Assembly: GCF_948329515.1 (NCBI RefSeq)
Contig: NZ_CAOJCN010000030.1
Coordinates: 1 to 62,780 of the forward strand
Origin: Cohnella rhizoplanae
Lineage (GTDB): Bacteria; Bacillota; Bacilli; Paenibacillales; Paenibacillaceae
Direction of reading: 5' to 3'
Length of the DNA: 62,780 nt
Below the pieces are notes generated by a model. That model saw only the letters and a list, made by a program, of their open reading frames with translations, searched no databases and had not been told where the DNA came from. The translations under genes were made by a program, and so were the position numbers. Positions 1 through 7,900 of the stretch are shown one piece after another (position 1 is the first letter of the stretch; each line of letters begins with the position of its first letter).

Positions 1-76
1 GGCGGAGGTCCCGGAGAACGGAGGATCGGCGGGGGTCCGGGAGGGCGGAGACTCTCCGTCGTCCGACCGCGCATGG

Positions 77-946
77 ATGTCAGGGCTGTTGATCCTCGAC
101 CGGACAGATCGGCTGGAGGCGGACGATCCGCTGCACGCATTCGCGCTGGACGAGCTGCTGTGCCGCGCTGCCGGAGCCGGGGGCCCGGCGATCTGCCATC
201 TATGGCGGCATCCCCGGGCCTTCGTCATGGGCCTGCGGGACAGCCGGCTGCCGAGGGCGCGCGAGGCGGCCGGGCGGCTCGCCGACCTCGGATACGGCGT
301 GGCCGTCCGCAACTCTGGCGGAGCCGCGGTGCCGCTCGATCCGGGCGTCGTCAACCTGTCGCTCATCTTGCCCAAGGATCGGGCGGAGGACATGGCGTTC
401 CACGGCGACTTCGAGCGGATGTACGACTTGATCCGGATGGCCGTGCGGCGGCTCGGCGGCGAGGCGTCCAAGGGCGAGGTCGTCGGCTCCTATTGTCCGG
501 GGGACTTCGACCTGTCGATCGCGGGCCGCAAGTTCTGCGGCATCGCCCAGCGCAGGCAGGTGAAGTCCTACAACGTGCAGGCCTTCGTCATCGCCGAGGG
601 CGAAGGCGCCGCGCGGGCAAGCCTCGTGCGCGAGTTCTACGCCGTGGCGGCCGAGGGCGCAGATTCGTCCGCATACCCGGACGTGGGGACGGACCGGATG
701 GCGAGCCTCGCTGAGCTGACTGGAGCGTGGGATGCGGCCGGCGGCGGGGCGCAGGGCGGATTTGGCGGCGGCAATGGAGGTAAAGGCGCCGGGCTGTCCG
801 CGCGATTCGCCGCTGCGGTGAAGGATGTCATCCGCGCTTACCAGACGCCCGCAGGCATCGCCAGGGCCGAAGCCGCGCTGCGCCTGCCCGCGTCGGACGA
901 GATCGAGGCGATGGCGGCGTCCCTGAGGTCGCGCTACGGGTTGTAG
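77..946 (+). CDS. lipL: Octanoyl-[GcvH]:protein N-octanoyltransferase (LipL-like)
   Basis: Amidotransferase of the lipoate ligase/octanoyltransferase fold. LipL moves octanoyl or lipoyl groups from GcvH to E2 subunits of 2-oxoacid dehydrogenases in the cytoplasm. The sequence shows the family signature: RNSGGAAVPLDPGVVN near residue 77, then GSYCPGDFDLSIAGRKFCGI near residue 137, with the Cys that matches the catalytic Cys of LipL, followed by AQRRQ. The tail ends with the usual small C-terminal domain, interrupted by a Gly/Ala-rich insert near residue 225. The reading frame is open without a start codon to the window edge, and the Trp just before the first Met matches a conserved N-terminal Trp as I remember the family, so the true start may lie outside and this may be 5' partial. 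Family call is firm; LipL rather than LipM follows from the motif spacing. Confidence 0.85.
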   Translation: MSGLLILDRTDRLEADDPLHAFALDELLCRAAGAGGPAICHLWRHPRAFVMGLRDSRLPRAREAAGRLADLGYGVAVRNSGGAAVPLDPGVVNLSLILPKDRAEDMAFHGDFERMYDLIRMAVRRLGGEASKGEVVGSYCPGDFDLSIAGRKFCGIAQRRQVKSYNVQAFVIAEGEGAARASLVREFYAVAAEGADSSAYPDVGTDRMASLAELTGAWDAAGGGAQGGFGGGNGGKGAGLSARFAAAVKDVIRAYQTPAGIARAEAALRLPASDEIEAMAASLRSRYGL

Positions 947-979
947 TCTCAGCTCGGCGCGTCAAGGCGCAGCAAATGC

Positions 980-1157
980 GCGAAGCGCAACATTTGCGTC
1001 TACAGCGCCGCTTGGCGTCGCGCAGACAGTTCTAAGCGCAAATTTTGCTGTTCCAATCGCATTTTACATAAAAGGGCGAGCTGCAAGCGCAAACGATGCG
1101 CCTAGAGCTCGCCCTTTTCGCCGACCGGTACCTCTAAGCGCAAAATCTGCGCCTGCG
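980..1157. repeat. Palindrome array A, exact 51-bp period
   Basis: Four copies of AAGCGCAA-N4-TGCGCC or close variants have their GCGCAA at 985, 1036, 1087 and 1138, exactly 51 bp apart. Each copy is an imperfect inverted repeat (GCGCA/TGCGC). The sequence between copies is not conserved. A further GCGCA/TGCGC pair sits just before, near 967-981. It lies directly downstream of lipL and runs into array B. No coding signal is seen. Confidence 0.75.
1070..1118. terminator. Bidirectional intrinsic terminator
   Basis: A 13-bp perfect inverted repeat, AAAAGGGCGAGCT and AGCTCGCCCTTTT, encloses a 23-nt loop that contains one copy of array A. The arms begin with A and end with T, so it could stop transcription in either direction. 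It would serve lipL, whose stop is about 125 bp upstream. Confidence 0.7.
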
Positions 1158-1164
1158 GCCACGC

Positions 1165-1612
1165 GCAACGCCCTGCAACCGCGCTTTTCTCGCTTGCAGC
1201 TCCACGAACTAGCTCCTCGCCCGCTGCAGCCTCGCTTTTCTCGCCTACTGCTCCACTCACTCCATGCAACCGCGCTTTTCTCGCTTACAGCTGGACAAAC
1301 CAGCTCCTGGCCCTCTGCAGCCTCGCTTTTCTCGCCTACAGCCCCCCACCGCTCCATGCAACCGCGCTTTTCTCGCCTACAGCTCACAAACTAGCTCCTG
1401 GCACGCTGCAGCCTCGCTTTTCTCGCCTACAGCCCCCACCGCTCCATGCAACCGCGCTTTTCTCGCCTACTACCCCACTCACTCCATGCAACCGCGCTTT
1501 TCTCGCCTACAGCTCACACACTAGCTCCTGACCCGCTGCAGCCTCGCTTTTCTCGCCTACTACCCCACTCACTCCATGCAACCGCGCTTTGCTCGCTTAC
1601 AGCTCGACGAAC
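1165..1612. repeat. Direct-repeat array B, alternating 40/51-bp spacing
   Basis: Ten copies of CGCTTTTCTCGC, one with a single change, start at 1182, 1233, 1273, 1324, 1365, 1415, 1455, 1495, 1545 and 1585. Gaps are 51, 40, 51, 41, 50, 40, 40, 50 and 40 bp. Two alternating flanks occur: one with ATGCAACCG before the core and one with CTGCAGCCT. The core has only a weak GCG/CGC pairing. Several frames stay open through it because of the repetition, but none has a ribosome-binding site or protein-like composition. Confidence 0.8.
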
Positions 1613-1702
1613 TCGGTTCATGCCCGCCGCCGCAGGCTCACCTTGCACGCCTCAAGTCCTTGCAGCCTCCGTTCGCGAGCACCATCCGCCGGCCCGCGGG
1701 CG

Positions 1703-2605
1703 TCAAGCGAACGCCTCGTGCGTCATATCCTCGTTTATGCCGATCGCGGCGCGGCTGCCTTCGGCGGCAGCCACGATGAGCTGCGCCGGCATGATGCACG
1801 CGGCGTCGCCCGCCGCGTAGACGCCCGGCACGCTCGTACGGCCGGCGGCATCCGTCTCGATACCGCCATATTGCGTCAGCGCGCAGCCGAGCCGCTCCGC
1901 GAACGGCGCCGCTTGGCGCAGGCGCTCGGCGACGAAGCCGCCCGCGCATGCCGCCTCTTCGCCGTCCGCGAACCGCACGGCCGTCAGCTGCCCGTCCGCG
2001 CCGACGAGGCGCTCGATCTCCCGGTGGTCGATCCGGATGCCGCGCGCCCGCAGCACGCGCTCTTCTTCCGGTTCGAGCGACTTGTATCCGTTGGTGCAGA
2101 CGAGCAGGTCCCGGCTCCAATTGTAGACCGTCTTGGCCAGGTGAAACGTGTGATCGTTGCCCGCGACGAGCACGAGCGGACGATCCCGCAGCTCCCAGCC
2201 GTCGCAGTAAGCGCAGCAGAACAGGCTTCTGCCATAGAAGTCGCCGAGCCCCTCGATCTCCGGCAGCAGCTCCTTCAGCCCGGTAGCGAGCAATAGCCTG
2301 GACGCAAGCCAGCTTTCTCCCGCTGCGTCCGTCAACCGGAAACTGCCGTCGGCCTCGCGCGCCACGTCCTCCACTCGGCTCCCCCGGATCCGCACGCTCG
2401 GGTAAGCCGCCAGCTCATCGTGCGCAAACTTACGCATCGCCGCCGGCGAGGCACCGTCCCGCGTCAGAAACCCGTGAGAGGCCAGCGCCACCCGGTTGCG
2501 CGGCTTCCCTTCGTCGAACAGCGCGACGGACCGCCTCGCTCTGCCCAGCACCAGCGCTGCGCTGAGGCCGGCGGGTCCGCCGCCTATGATTGCACAATCC
2601 AACAA
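1703..2605 (-). CDS. Thioredoxin-reductase-like FAD/NAD(P) oxidoreductase
   Basis: Cytoplasmic flavoprotein of the class-II pyridine nucleotide-disulfide oxidoreductase family, about 300 residues like bacterial TrxB. The N-terminus has the FAD-binding Rossmann motif IIGGGPAGLSAA, followed later by ATGLKELLPEIEG, a CAYCDG motif that matches the redox-active CxxC of thioredoxin reductases, and the C-terminal FAD motif VYAAGDAA. The NADPH-binding region (LVLVAGNDHTFHLAK) lacks the usual GGGDSA form, so the electron donor or disulfide partner may differ from classical TrxB. I chose the TTG at 2605 because GGAGGGGA lies 6 nt ahead of it; an upstream ATG at 2647 has no such site. It stands alone, divergent from the methyltransferase. 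Confidence 0.8.
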   Translation of the reverse strand: MLDCAIIGGGPAGLSAALVLGRARRSVALFDEGKPRNRVALASHGFLTRDGASPAAMRKFAHDELAAYPSVRIRGSRVEDVAREADGSFRLTDAAGESWLASRLLLATGLKELLPEIEGLGDFYGRSLFCCAYCDGWELRDRPLVLVAGNDHTFHLAKTVYNWSRDLLVCTNGYKSLEPEEERVLRARGIRIDHREIERLVGADGQLTAVRFADGEEAACAGGFVAERLRQAAPFAERLGCALTQYGGIETDAAGRTSVPGVYAAGDAACIMPAQLIVAAAEGSRAAIGINEDMTHEAFA

Positions 2606-2865
2606 GTCTCGTCCCCTCCGATCTCCGTACGGCCGTCCTGCCGCCAACCCTAATTAAGGTATTATACCCACATCACAGACATAGCCCCAGCCGCTTGGGC
2701 AAGACTAAGATCTCGCGATAGCAAGTCGAAACGCTCATGCCTCCCGACGGAACAAGCACCTCCAACTCATAGTTAATAACTATAAATAAAATATATTTTA
2801 TATATTTCCATCAACGTATCAGCAGGCACTATGATAAGAGCAACAAATCCGGAGGAGGTGCGGCG
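2606..2865. promoter_or_regulatory. Divergent AT-rich intergenic region
   Basis: This 260-bp gap separates the flavoprotein (minus) from the methyltransferase (plus). On the minus strand a TATAAT lies at 2666-2661. On the plus strand a TATGAT lies at 2830-2835, about 30 bp ahead of the methyltransferase start. Between them, 2770-2815 is strongly AT-rich in an otherwise GC-rich window. No convincing -35 boxes were seen. Confidence 0.35.
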
Positions 2866-3554
2866 ATGAACCGAACGTAAAAAAGCACTTCGACGCGGCC
2901 GCCGGCCAGTATGACGAGCAGAGGAGAGGGCTGATTCCTTGCTTTGACGGCTTCTACGGCATGGCGATCTCTCTCGTCGCGTCCGATGCGGCGTCTCCTC
3001 GCGTGCTGGATCTGGGGGCGGGCACAGGCCTGCTCGCCGCGATGGTGCGCAGCAAGCTGCCGCAGGCGCGGCTCTCTCTCATCGACATGAGCGAGAGCAT
3101 GCTGGAGGTGGCTAGGCAGCGATTCGCAGGGGATCCGGACGTCGAATATACCGTGGCGGACTACTCCGCCCATACGTTCGAGCCCGGCAGCTACGATATC
3201 ATCGTTTCCTCGTTGTCCATTCATCATCTGACGCATCCGGCCAAGCAAGCTTTGTTCAAAAAGCTGTACGATGCCCTCACGCCCGGCGGCGTCTTCGTCA
3301 ACGCGGATCAGGTCGCCGGTGCCACGGAGGCCGCGGACGCTTACTACCGCCAGCGTTGGTTGGCCGAGATCGCCGCGAGCGGACTGTCTCAGGCCGCAAT
3401 CGACGCATCGGTGGAGCGGCGGGCGGTCGATATCAACGCGAAGCTCGGCGATCAGATGGATTGGCTGTCGCAGGCGGGATTTCAGAACGTCGACTGTATG
3501 TACAAATACTTGGACTTCGCCGTCTTCTACGGTCTTAAACCGGCTACGCCCTAA
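2866..3554 (+). pseudogene. Class I SAM-dependent methyltransferase, frameshifted at its start
   Basis: The body is a small-molecule-type SAM methyltransferase: motif I VLDLGAGTGLLAAM, acidic loop LSLIDMSESMLEVAR, motif IV DIIVSSLSIHHL and post-motif LTPGGVFVNAD. A strong GGAGGAGGTG site lies just ahead of ATG 2866, but that frame reads MNRT and stops at 2878. The frame encoding the protein is open from 2877 (VKKHFDAAAGQYDEQ...), a typical N-terminus for this family, and has no start codon until ATG 2961, which would delete the N-terminal helix ahead of motif I. One inserted base near 2875 would restore a 230-residue protein. It is either a genuine frameshift mutation or a sequencing error; an active short form from 2961 is less likely. 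Target molecule unknown. Confidence 0.75.
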
Positions 3555-3579
3555 TCTCGCGACGCCTGGCCTGCTACGG

Positions 3580-3999
3580 TCATACGTCCCGGGAATATAC
3601 GAAAAACCCGCTTCGCCGCCGCCAGCCGGTCGCGGTCCAGAAGCGGTCCCCGGCACCGTTGTCTTCCAGCACGAACAAATGGCACTTGTCGATGCCTGCA
3701 TCGCGAAGCTTGGCCAGGCTGAGCTCGGCCAGCTGGCGGGCGATCCCTCTGCCACGGTAGTCAGCGTCTACGGCGGCGTGGTAGATGAAGCCCCGGCGGC
3801 CGTCGTGACCGCACAGGATCGTGCCGGCCAGCGCGCCGTCCGCCTCGCAGACGAAGCTCAGCCCCTCATTGCGGCGCAAATAGACCGCGATCGCCTCTCT
3901 CTCGTCCGCCTCGCTCAGCGCCAAGCCATCGATGCGCCGCCAGAGCGCGATCATCCGGTCGTAGTCCGCGATCTCCATCTTCCTGAATTCCATTTTCAT
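3580..3999 (-). CDS. GNAT-family N-acetyltransferase
   Basis: A 139-residue GCN5-related acetyltransferase that would transfer an acetyl group from acetyl-CoA to an unidentified amine. The acetyl-CoA loop is visible as AAVDADYRGRGIARQL (R-G-x-G), preceded by the central strands GALAGTILCGHD and followed by KCHLFVLEDN and the C-terminal GWRRRSGFFVYSR. Length is typical. Its ATG overlaps the stop of the DUF523 gene by four bases (ATGA), so it is the last gene of a translationally coupled three-gene unit. The longer open frame extending upstream to 4821 is only a run-on through the neighbours. Confidence 0.85.
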   Translation of the reverse strand: MKMEFRKMEIADYDRMIALWRRIDGLALSEADEREAIAVYLRRNEGLSFVCEADGALAGTILCGHDGRRGFIYHAAVDADYRGRGIARQLAELSLAKLRDAGIDKCHLFVLEDNGAGDRFWTATGWRRRSGFFVYSRDV

Positions 4000-4481
4000 C
4001 GGTCCGAATCCGTCCTCTCGCGCTCCAGCCGGGCCAGCTCTCGCTCGGCCTCTTCCAGCTGATCCTCTCCGAAAACCCTGAAACCGTGCTTGCGCAGCAG
4101 CGCCGCCGTCCTGCCTTCGCCCTGGCGCTTCGCGCCGCTGAAGGTACCGTCGTAAACGAATAGGCTGCCGCAGGAAGGGCTGCTCTGCTTCAGAATCGCC
4201 AGCGCCACGCCATGCGTTCGCGCCGCCTGCAGGGCGATCTCCGCGCCCCGGTCGAATGCCTCCGTGAAGTCCTCCCCTTGTTCGGTCACAACCCGGTCGC
4301 CCCGAATCTGCGCCGGCGGCCGCGGCGTCGGCAGCCCGCCTGCGACTTCGGGACATACCGGCACGAATCGACCTTCCGCCTGCCAGCGCGCGAACCTCGG
4401 ATCCTCGCACAGCTTGCCGCCGCCGTCGTAGCGCACCTGCTGCCCGAGCAGGCAAGCGCTGACCAGTATTTTCTGCTGCAT
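3996..4481 (-). CDS. DUF523 family protein
   Basis: A 161-residue protein of the DUF523 (YbbK-like) family. Family features seen are the N-terminal ILVSACLLGQQVRYDGG, VPVCPEVAGGLPTPRPPAQI in the middle and ILKQSSPSCGS near residue 98, with conserved Cys residues in all three. The conserved cysteines suggest metal or thiol chemistry, but no reaction is established as far as I know. It sits 3 bp after the alkyltransferase-like gene and overlaps the GNAT gene, so the three are surely co-transcribed. The link to alkylated DNA handling by the first gene is only positional. Confidence 0.85.
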   Translation of the reverse strand: MQQKILVSACLLGQQVRYDGGGKLCEDPRFARWQAEGRFVPVCPEVAGGLPTPRPPAQIRGDRVVTEQGEDFTEAFDRGAEIALQAARTHGVALAILKQSSPSCGSLFVYDGTFSGAKRQGEGRTAALLRKHGFRVFGEDQLEEAERELARLERERTDSDR

Positions 4482-4484
4482 CCG

Positions 4485-4811
4485 CTATCCCTCCCCTTCC
4501 CAGCTCGCTCCGTCCCATCTGCACTGCGCGAGGTCTACGCGGTAGTCCCCGTCGAACATCACGCCCTCCTCCTCGAGCAGCGCGCGCTGCGTATACCGGG
4601 CCTCGTCGCCCGGAAGCGCGATCTCGCCCTTGGCGTTCACGACCCGGTGCCACGGAAGACCGTGCGCTTCGCTCAGCGAGTGCAGAACCCAGACGACGCG
4701 TCTCGCGCCGCGCGGGCTGCCCGCGGCGGCCGCTACTTGCCCGTACGTCATCACCGTGCCGGCCGGTATTGCCTTTATAACTTCGATCACTCGCGCCGTG
4801 TATGGCTGCAT
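4485..4811 (-). CDS. Alkyltransferase-like (ATL) DNA-binding protein, MGMT family
   Basis: A 108-residue protein made only of the DNA-binding domain of O6-alkylguanine-DNA alkyltransferases. It has the helix-turn-helix and Arg finger region VMTYGQVAAAAGSPRGARRV, but the active-site PCHR motif is PWHR: Trp replaces the alkyl-accepting Cys. This is the hallmark of ATL proteins, which bind O6-alkylguanine without repairing it and hand the lesion to nucleotide excision repair. GAGGTGAG lies 7 nt ahead of the ATG. First gene of the unit with the DUF523 and GNAT genes. Confidence 0.88.
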   Translation of the reverse strand: MQPYTARVIEVIKAIPAGTVMTYGQVAAAAGSPRGARRVVWVLHSLSEAHGLPWHRVVNAKGEIALPGDEARYTQRALLEEEGVMFDGDYRVDLAQCRWDGASWEGEG

Positions 4812-4834
4812 GCCGTCTCACCTCTATGTTACAG

Positions 4835-4862
4835 CTTATAATAGTTCACATAGAGACGCCAA
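4835..4862 (-). promoter_or_regulatory. Putative sigma-A promoter of the ATL operon
   Basis: On the minus strand, TTGGCG (4862-4857) and TATAAG (4840-4835) are separated by 16 bp and end 23 bp ahead of the ATL start codon. Sequence match only. Confidence 0.5.
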
Positions 4863-4930
4863 GCCCCCGGGGCCGAAGCGCCCGGGAGCTCGATGATCCA
4901 GCCGTATTCGATTCGTGTCGCGTATCGGCT

Positions 4931-7900
4931 TTAGAAACCGCCGCCCGACTCCGCCGTGGGCAGCAGGCCGTGTACGACCTTCGCCGCTTCGGCGCGCGTC
5001 GTAAACCCTTGCGGCGCGAAGAAACCGGCGCCGCGGCCTTGCATCAAGCCTTCGTCCAGCATCCGGCCGACCGCCTGCCGCGCCCAGCCGCTGATCTCGC
5101 CGCCGTCCTTGAGGCCGGCGGTACCGGCTGTGCCGCCCGACTTCAGCGCCGGGATGCGCGCCAGCATGACCGCCATCTCCTCGCGTGTGATCGGCGCGTT
5201 CGGCGCGAAGCTGCCGTCGCCCTTGCCCGTGATGAGGCCGTTCGCGAACGCGATGCCCACGACTTCTGCATACCAGCTGCCCGCCGCTACGTCCGCGAAC
5301 GGGACGCCGGCGCCCTGGGCTTGCAGACCGAATTCCTGCACCAGTAGCTTGGCGAATTCGGCGCGCGTGATCTGCCGCTGCGGCGCGAAATTCGCCGCAT
5401 CCGTGCCGTCGATCAGCTGCCTCGCCGCAAGTTCCGCGATGACGTCCTTCGCCCAGTAGGACGCGGGTACGTCCGCGAAGCTGCGTTCGTACGCCAGCGC
5501 CGCATAAGTGCCCGGCTCCGTCACCTCGGCCGTCAGCACGCCGCCTTGCAGCTTAGCCTTGACATAGACCGGCTTGCCGCCGTCGATGCGGTACAGGTTC
5601 GTCAGCTTCGCGTTCGCGCTGCCGTCGATTCCGATCGCGATCGAGACAGGCTCGGCAAAGCCGCTCAGCGTGCCCACTGTCGTACCGTCCTTCACCAGGA
5701 CCGACAGTCCAAGCTTCGTCACGGAGCCTGCGGCCTTGACGCTTAGATTGGCGTTCTGCGCGCCCGCCAGCAGCGAGGTCGAAGCCTCATTCGTCAGCCT
5801 GCTGTAATTGAGCGACAGGGTCGCGTCCTTCGCCGCGTCGCCCGTGGCGAGCTTTGCCGCGTCCTCCAGCACCTTGGCCGGTAGCGACAGGCTCACGCCG
5901 TTCAGCTCCAGCTTGACCCGGTTGCCCGCGCCAGCCAGCTCCGCGATGTTGAGCGGCAGCGAGATGCTGACGTCGGTCGCGCCGGCCGGGATCGTCACCG
6001 GCAGGCTCACGACGCCGTCCACGGCCTTCGGCACGTCCTTCGCTTCGACGCTCACCTTCACCGGCGCTCCTGGCGTCGGCGTCGGGGTCGGCGTAGGCGC
6101 CGGATTGCTTGGCGTCGTCACCGGCGGATTGTTCGAGTTGTTGATGCGTCCCTCGATCTTGGCCGCGATCACTCCGCCTTTGAACGTATCCACGATATAT
6201 TGATAGAAAATATCCAGGTCGGTCGGACCCACTACCGCGCTTTTGGCTTCGGTCAGCACCTTGTAGTTGTCGCCGCCCGCCGCCATGAAGTTATTGACGA
6301 CCGCCGTGTATTCCTTGTTGTCCTCGATCGGCGTGCCGTCCGTCTTGGTCAGGCTCGTGACGCGCTGCGCGACCGGAAGCGCCAGGTTGGCCGAATACTT
6401 CAGGCCCGAGATCTGCAGCGTCTTCGTATCGGCGGTTCCATCCGGCTTGACGCCCCACTGCTGCTGGAGCAGCGTGCGGATCTGGGCGCCCGTCAGCGTC
6501 AGTTTCACGAGCGTATTGCCGAACGGCTGCACCTTGGCCAGATCGCCGAACTTCACTTCGCCCTTCGGCAGGTCCGCGCGGATGCCGCCCGGATTCATGA
6601 ACGCGAAGTCCGAACCGGGGAACGCGCTGCGCATCGCGTCCGCGATCAGATTGCCCAGCGGCGCTTCATTGTTGTAGGCATCCGTACGGACAATCGAGCC
6701 ATCCGTCGTGCCGACCGGATTTTTAAGCTCCGGGTGCTTGTCGAGATATTTGTTCACCAGCTTTTCGGTCTCCGCGTCCGGCGTCACGCCGTCCTGGAAC
6801 GTCGTGGTGACCGTAGCCGACTTGCTCGCGATGTCGCCCGTCGCCGGATCGACGACCAGTTTGACGTCTTCGAAGGCGGTGCCGTAGGAGTAGGCTTGGA
6901 CGACCAGCTTGCCGTCTACGAGGCCGTTGGCCAGCGCGTGGTTGTCGCCTGCCATAATAACGTCAACCTCGTCGTCGACGCTGTTCGCCAGATCCGCGGC
7001 TTCGCCGGTCGTTAAGCCGGTCGCGGCGTTCGTGGTCGCAGGGTCGTGCGCCAGAACGACGATGCTCTTGATGCCCTGCTTTTTCAGCTCTTCTACCGCT
7101 TTGTTCACGACAGGCGCCTGCTCGACCAGATTGACGCCCTTCAGCCCTTCGGGCGACACCTTGGTCACCGTAGCCATCGTGACGACGCCGATGAAGCCGA
7201 TCTTCACGCCGCCGATCTCCTTCACCACGTAAGGCGCGATGATCGGTTCGCCCGTCTTCTCGTCCACGACGTTGGCGTTGATATAATCGAAGTTCACGCC
7301 TTTGTGGACGACCTTGCCGCCTACCGGATCGATGCCGCCGTTCAGCTGCACCTTCAATGCCGCCACGCCTTGGTCGAACTCGTGGTTGCCCAGCGTGCCG
7401 ATATCGAACTGCATCAGGTTCATCCATTCCAGCGTCGGCTCGTCCCGCTCCAGCGAGGAGACCGGCGCGGTCGCGCCTACCGAGTCGCCGTTGTGAACGA
7501 GCAGGCTGTGCTCGTACTTGGCGCGCGCTTGCTTGATATACGCCGCCAGCGTCGCAGCTGTGCCGACCGGCTTGTTGTTCACGATCGAAGTCGTGTCGAG
7601 CTGGCCGTGCAGGTCGTTGATGCCGATCAGATGCACTTCGACCGGCTTCGTCGGCGTCGGCGCCGTCTCGCTCAGCCGCAGATCGTAGATCTCAAAGTCT
7701 TTGTCGTTCGTTTTCCCGGTATCCGCGATCTTGCCGTTCGTCTCCGCCGCATACTTCGAGGCCGCAGGCGAACTCGTGAAGGTGATATTCACCTTGCCCT
7801 TGATCGGCGCGAACGTCCAGTTGCCGTCCGCGCTCGGGCTTACCGTTTTCTTTTCCGAGATATAGTCCATCAGCACTTGACGGTTCTCGTCCTGGGAATC

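Noticed and set aside
1064..1524. ORFs with repeated QPRFSRL or REKRGC motifs across arrays A and B
   Set aside because: Open on both strands only because of the repeat; no ribosome-binding site or family likeness.
4863..4890. Possible terminator for the nucleotidase gene (CCCGGGGC...GCGCCCGGG)
   Set aside because: Imperfect stem, no T tract on the minus strand, and it overlaps the promoter region of the ATL operon.
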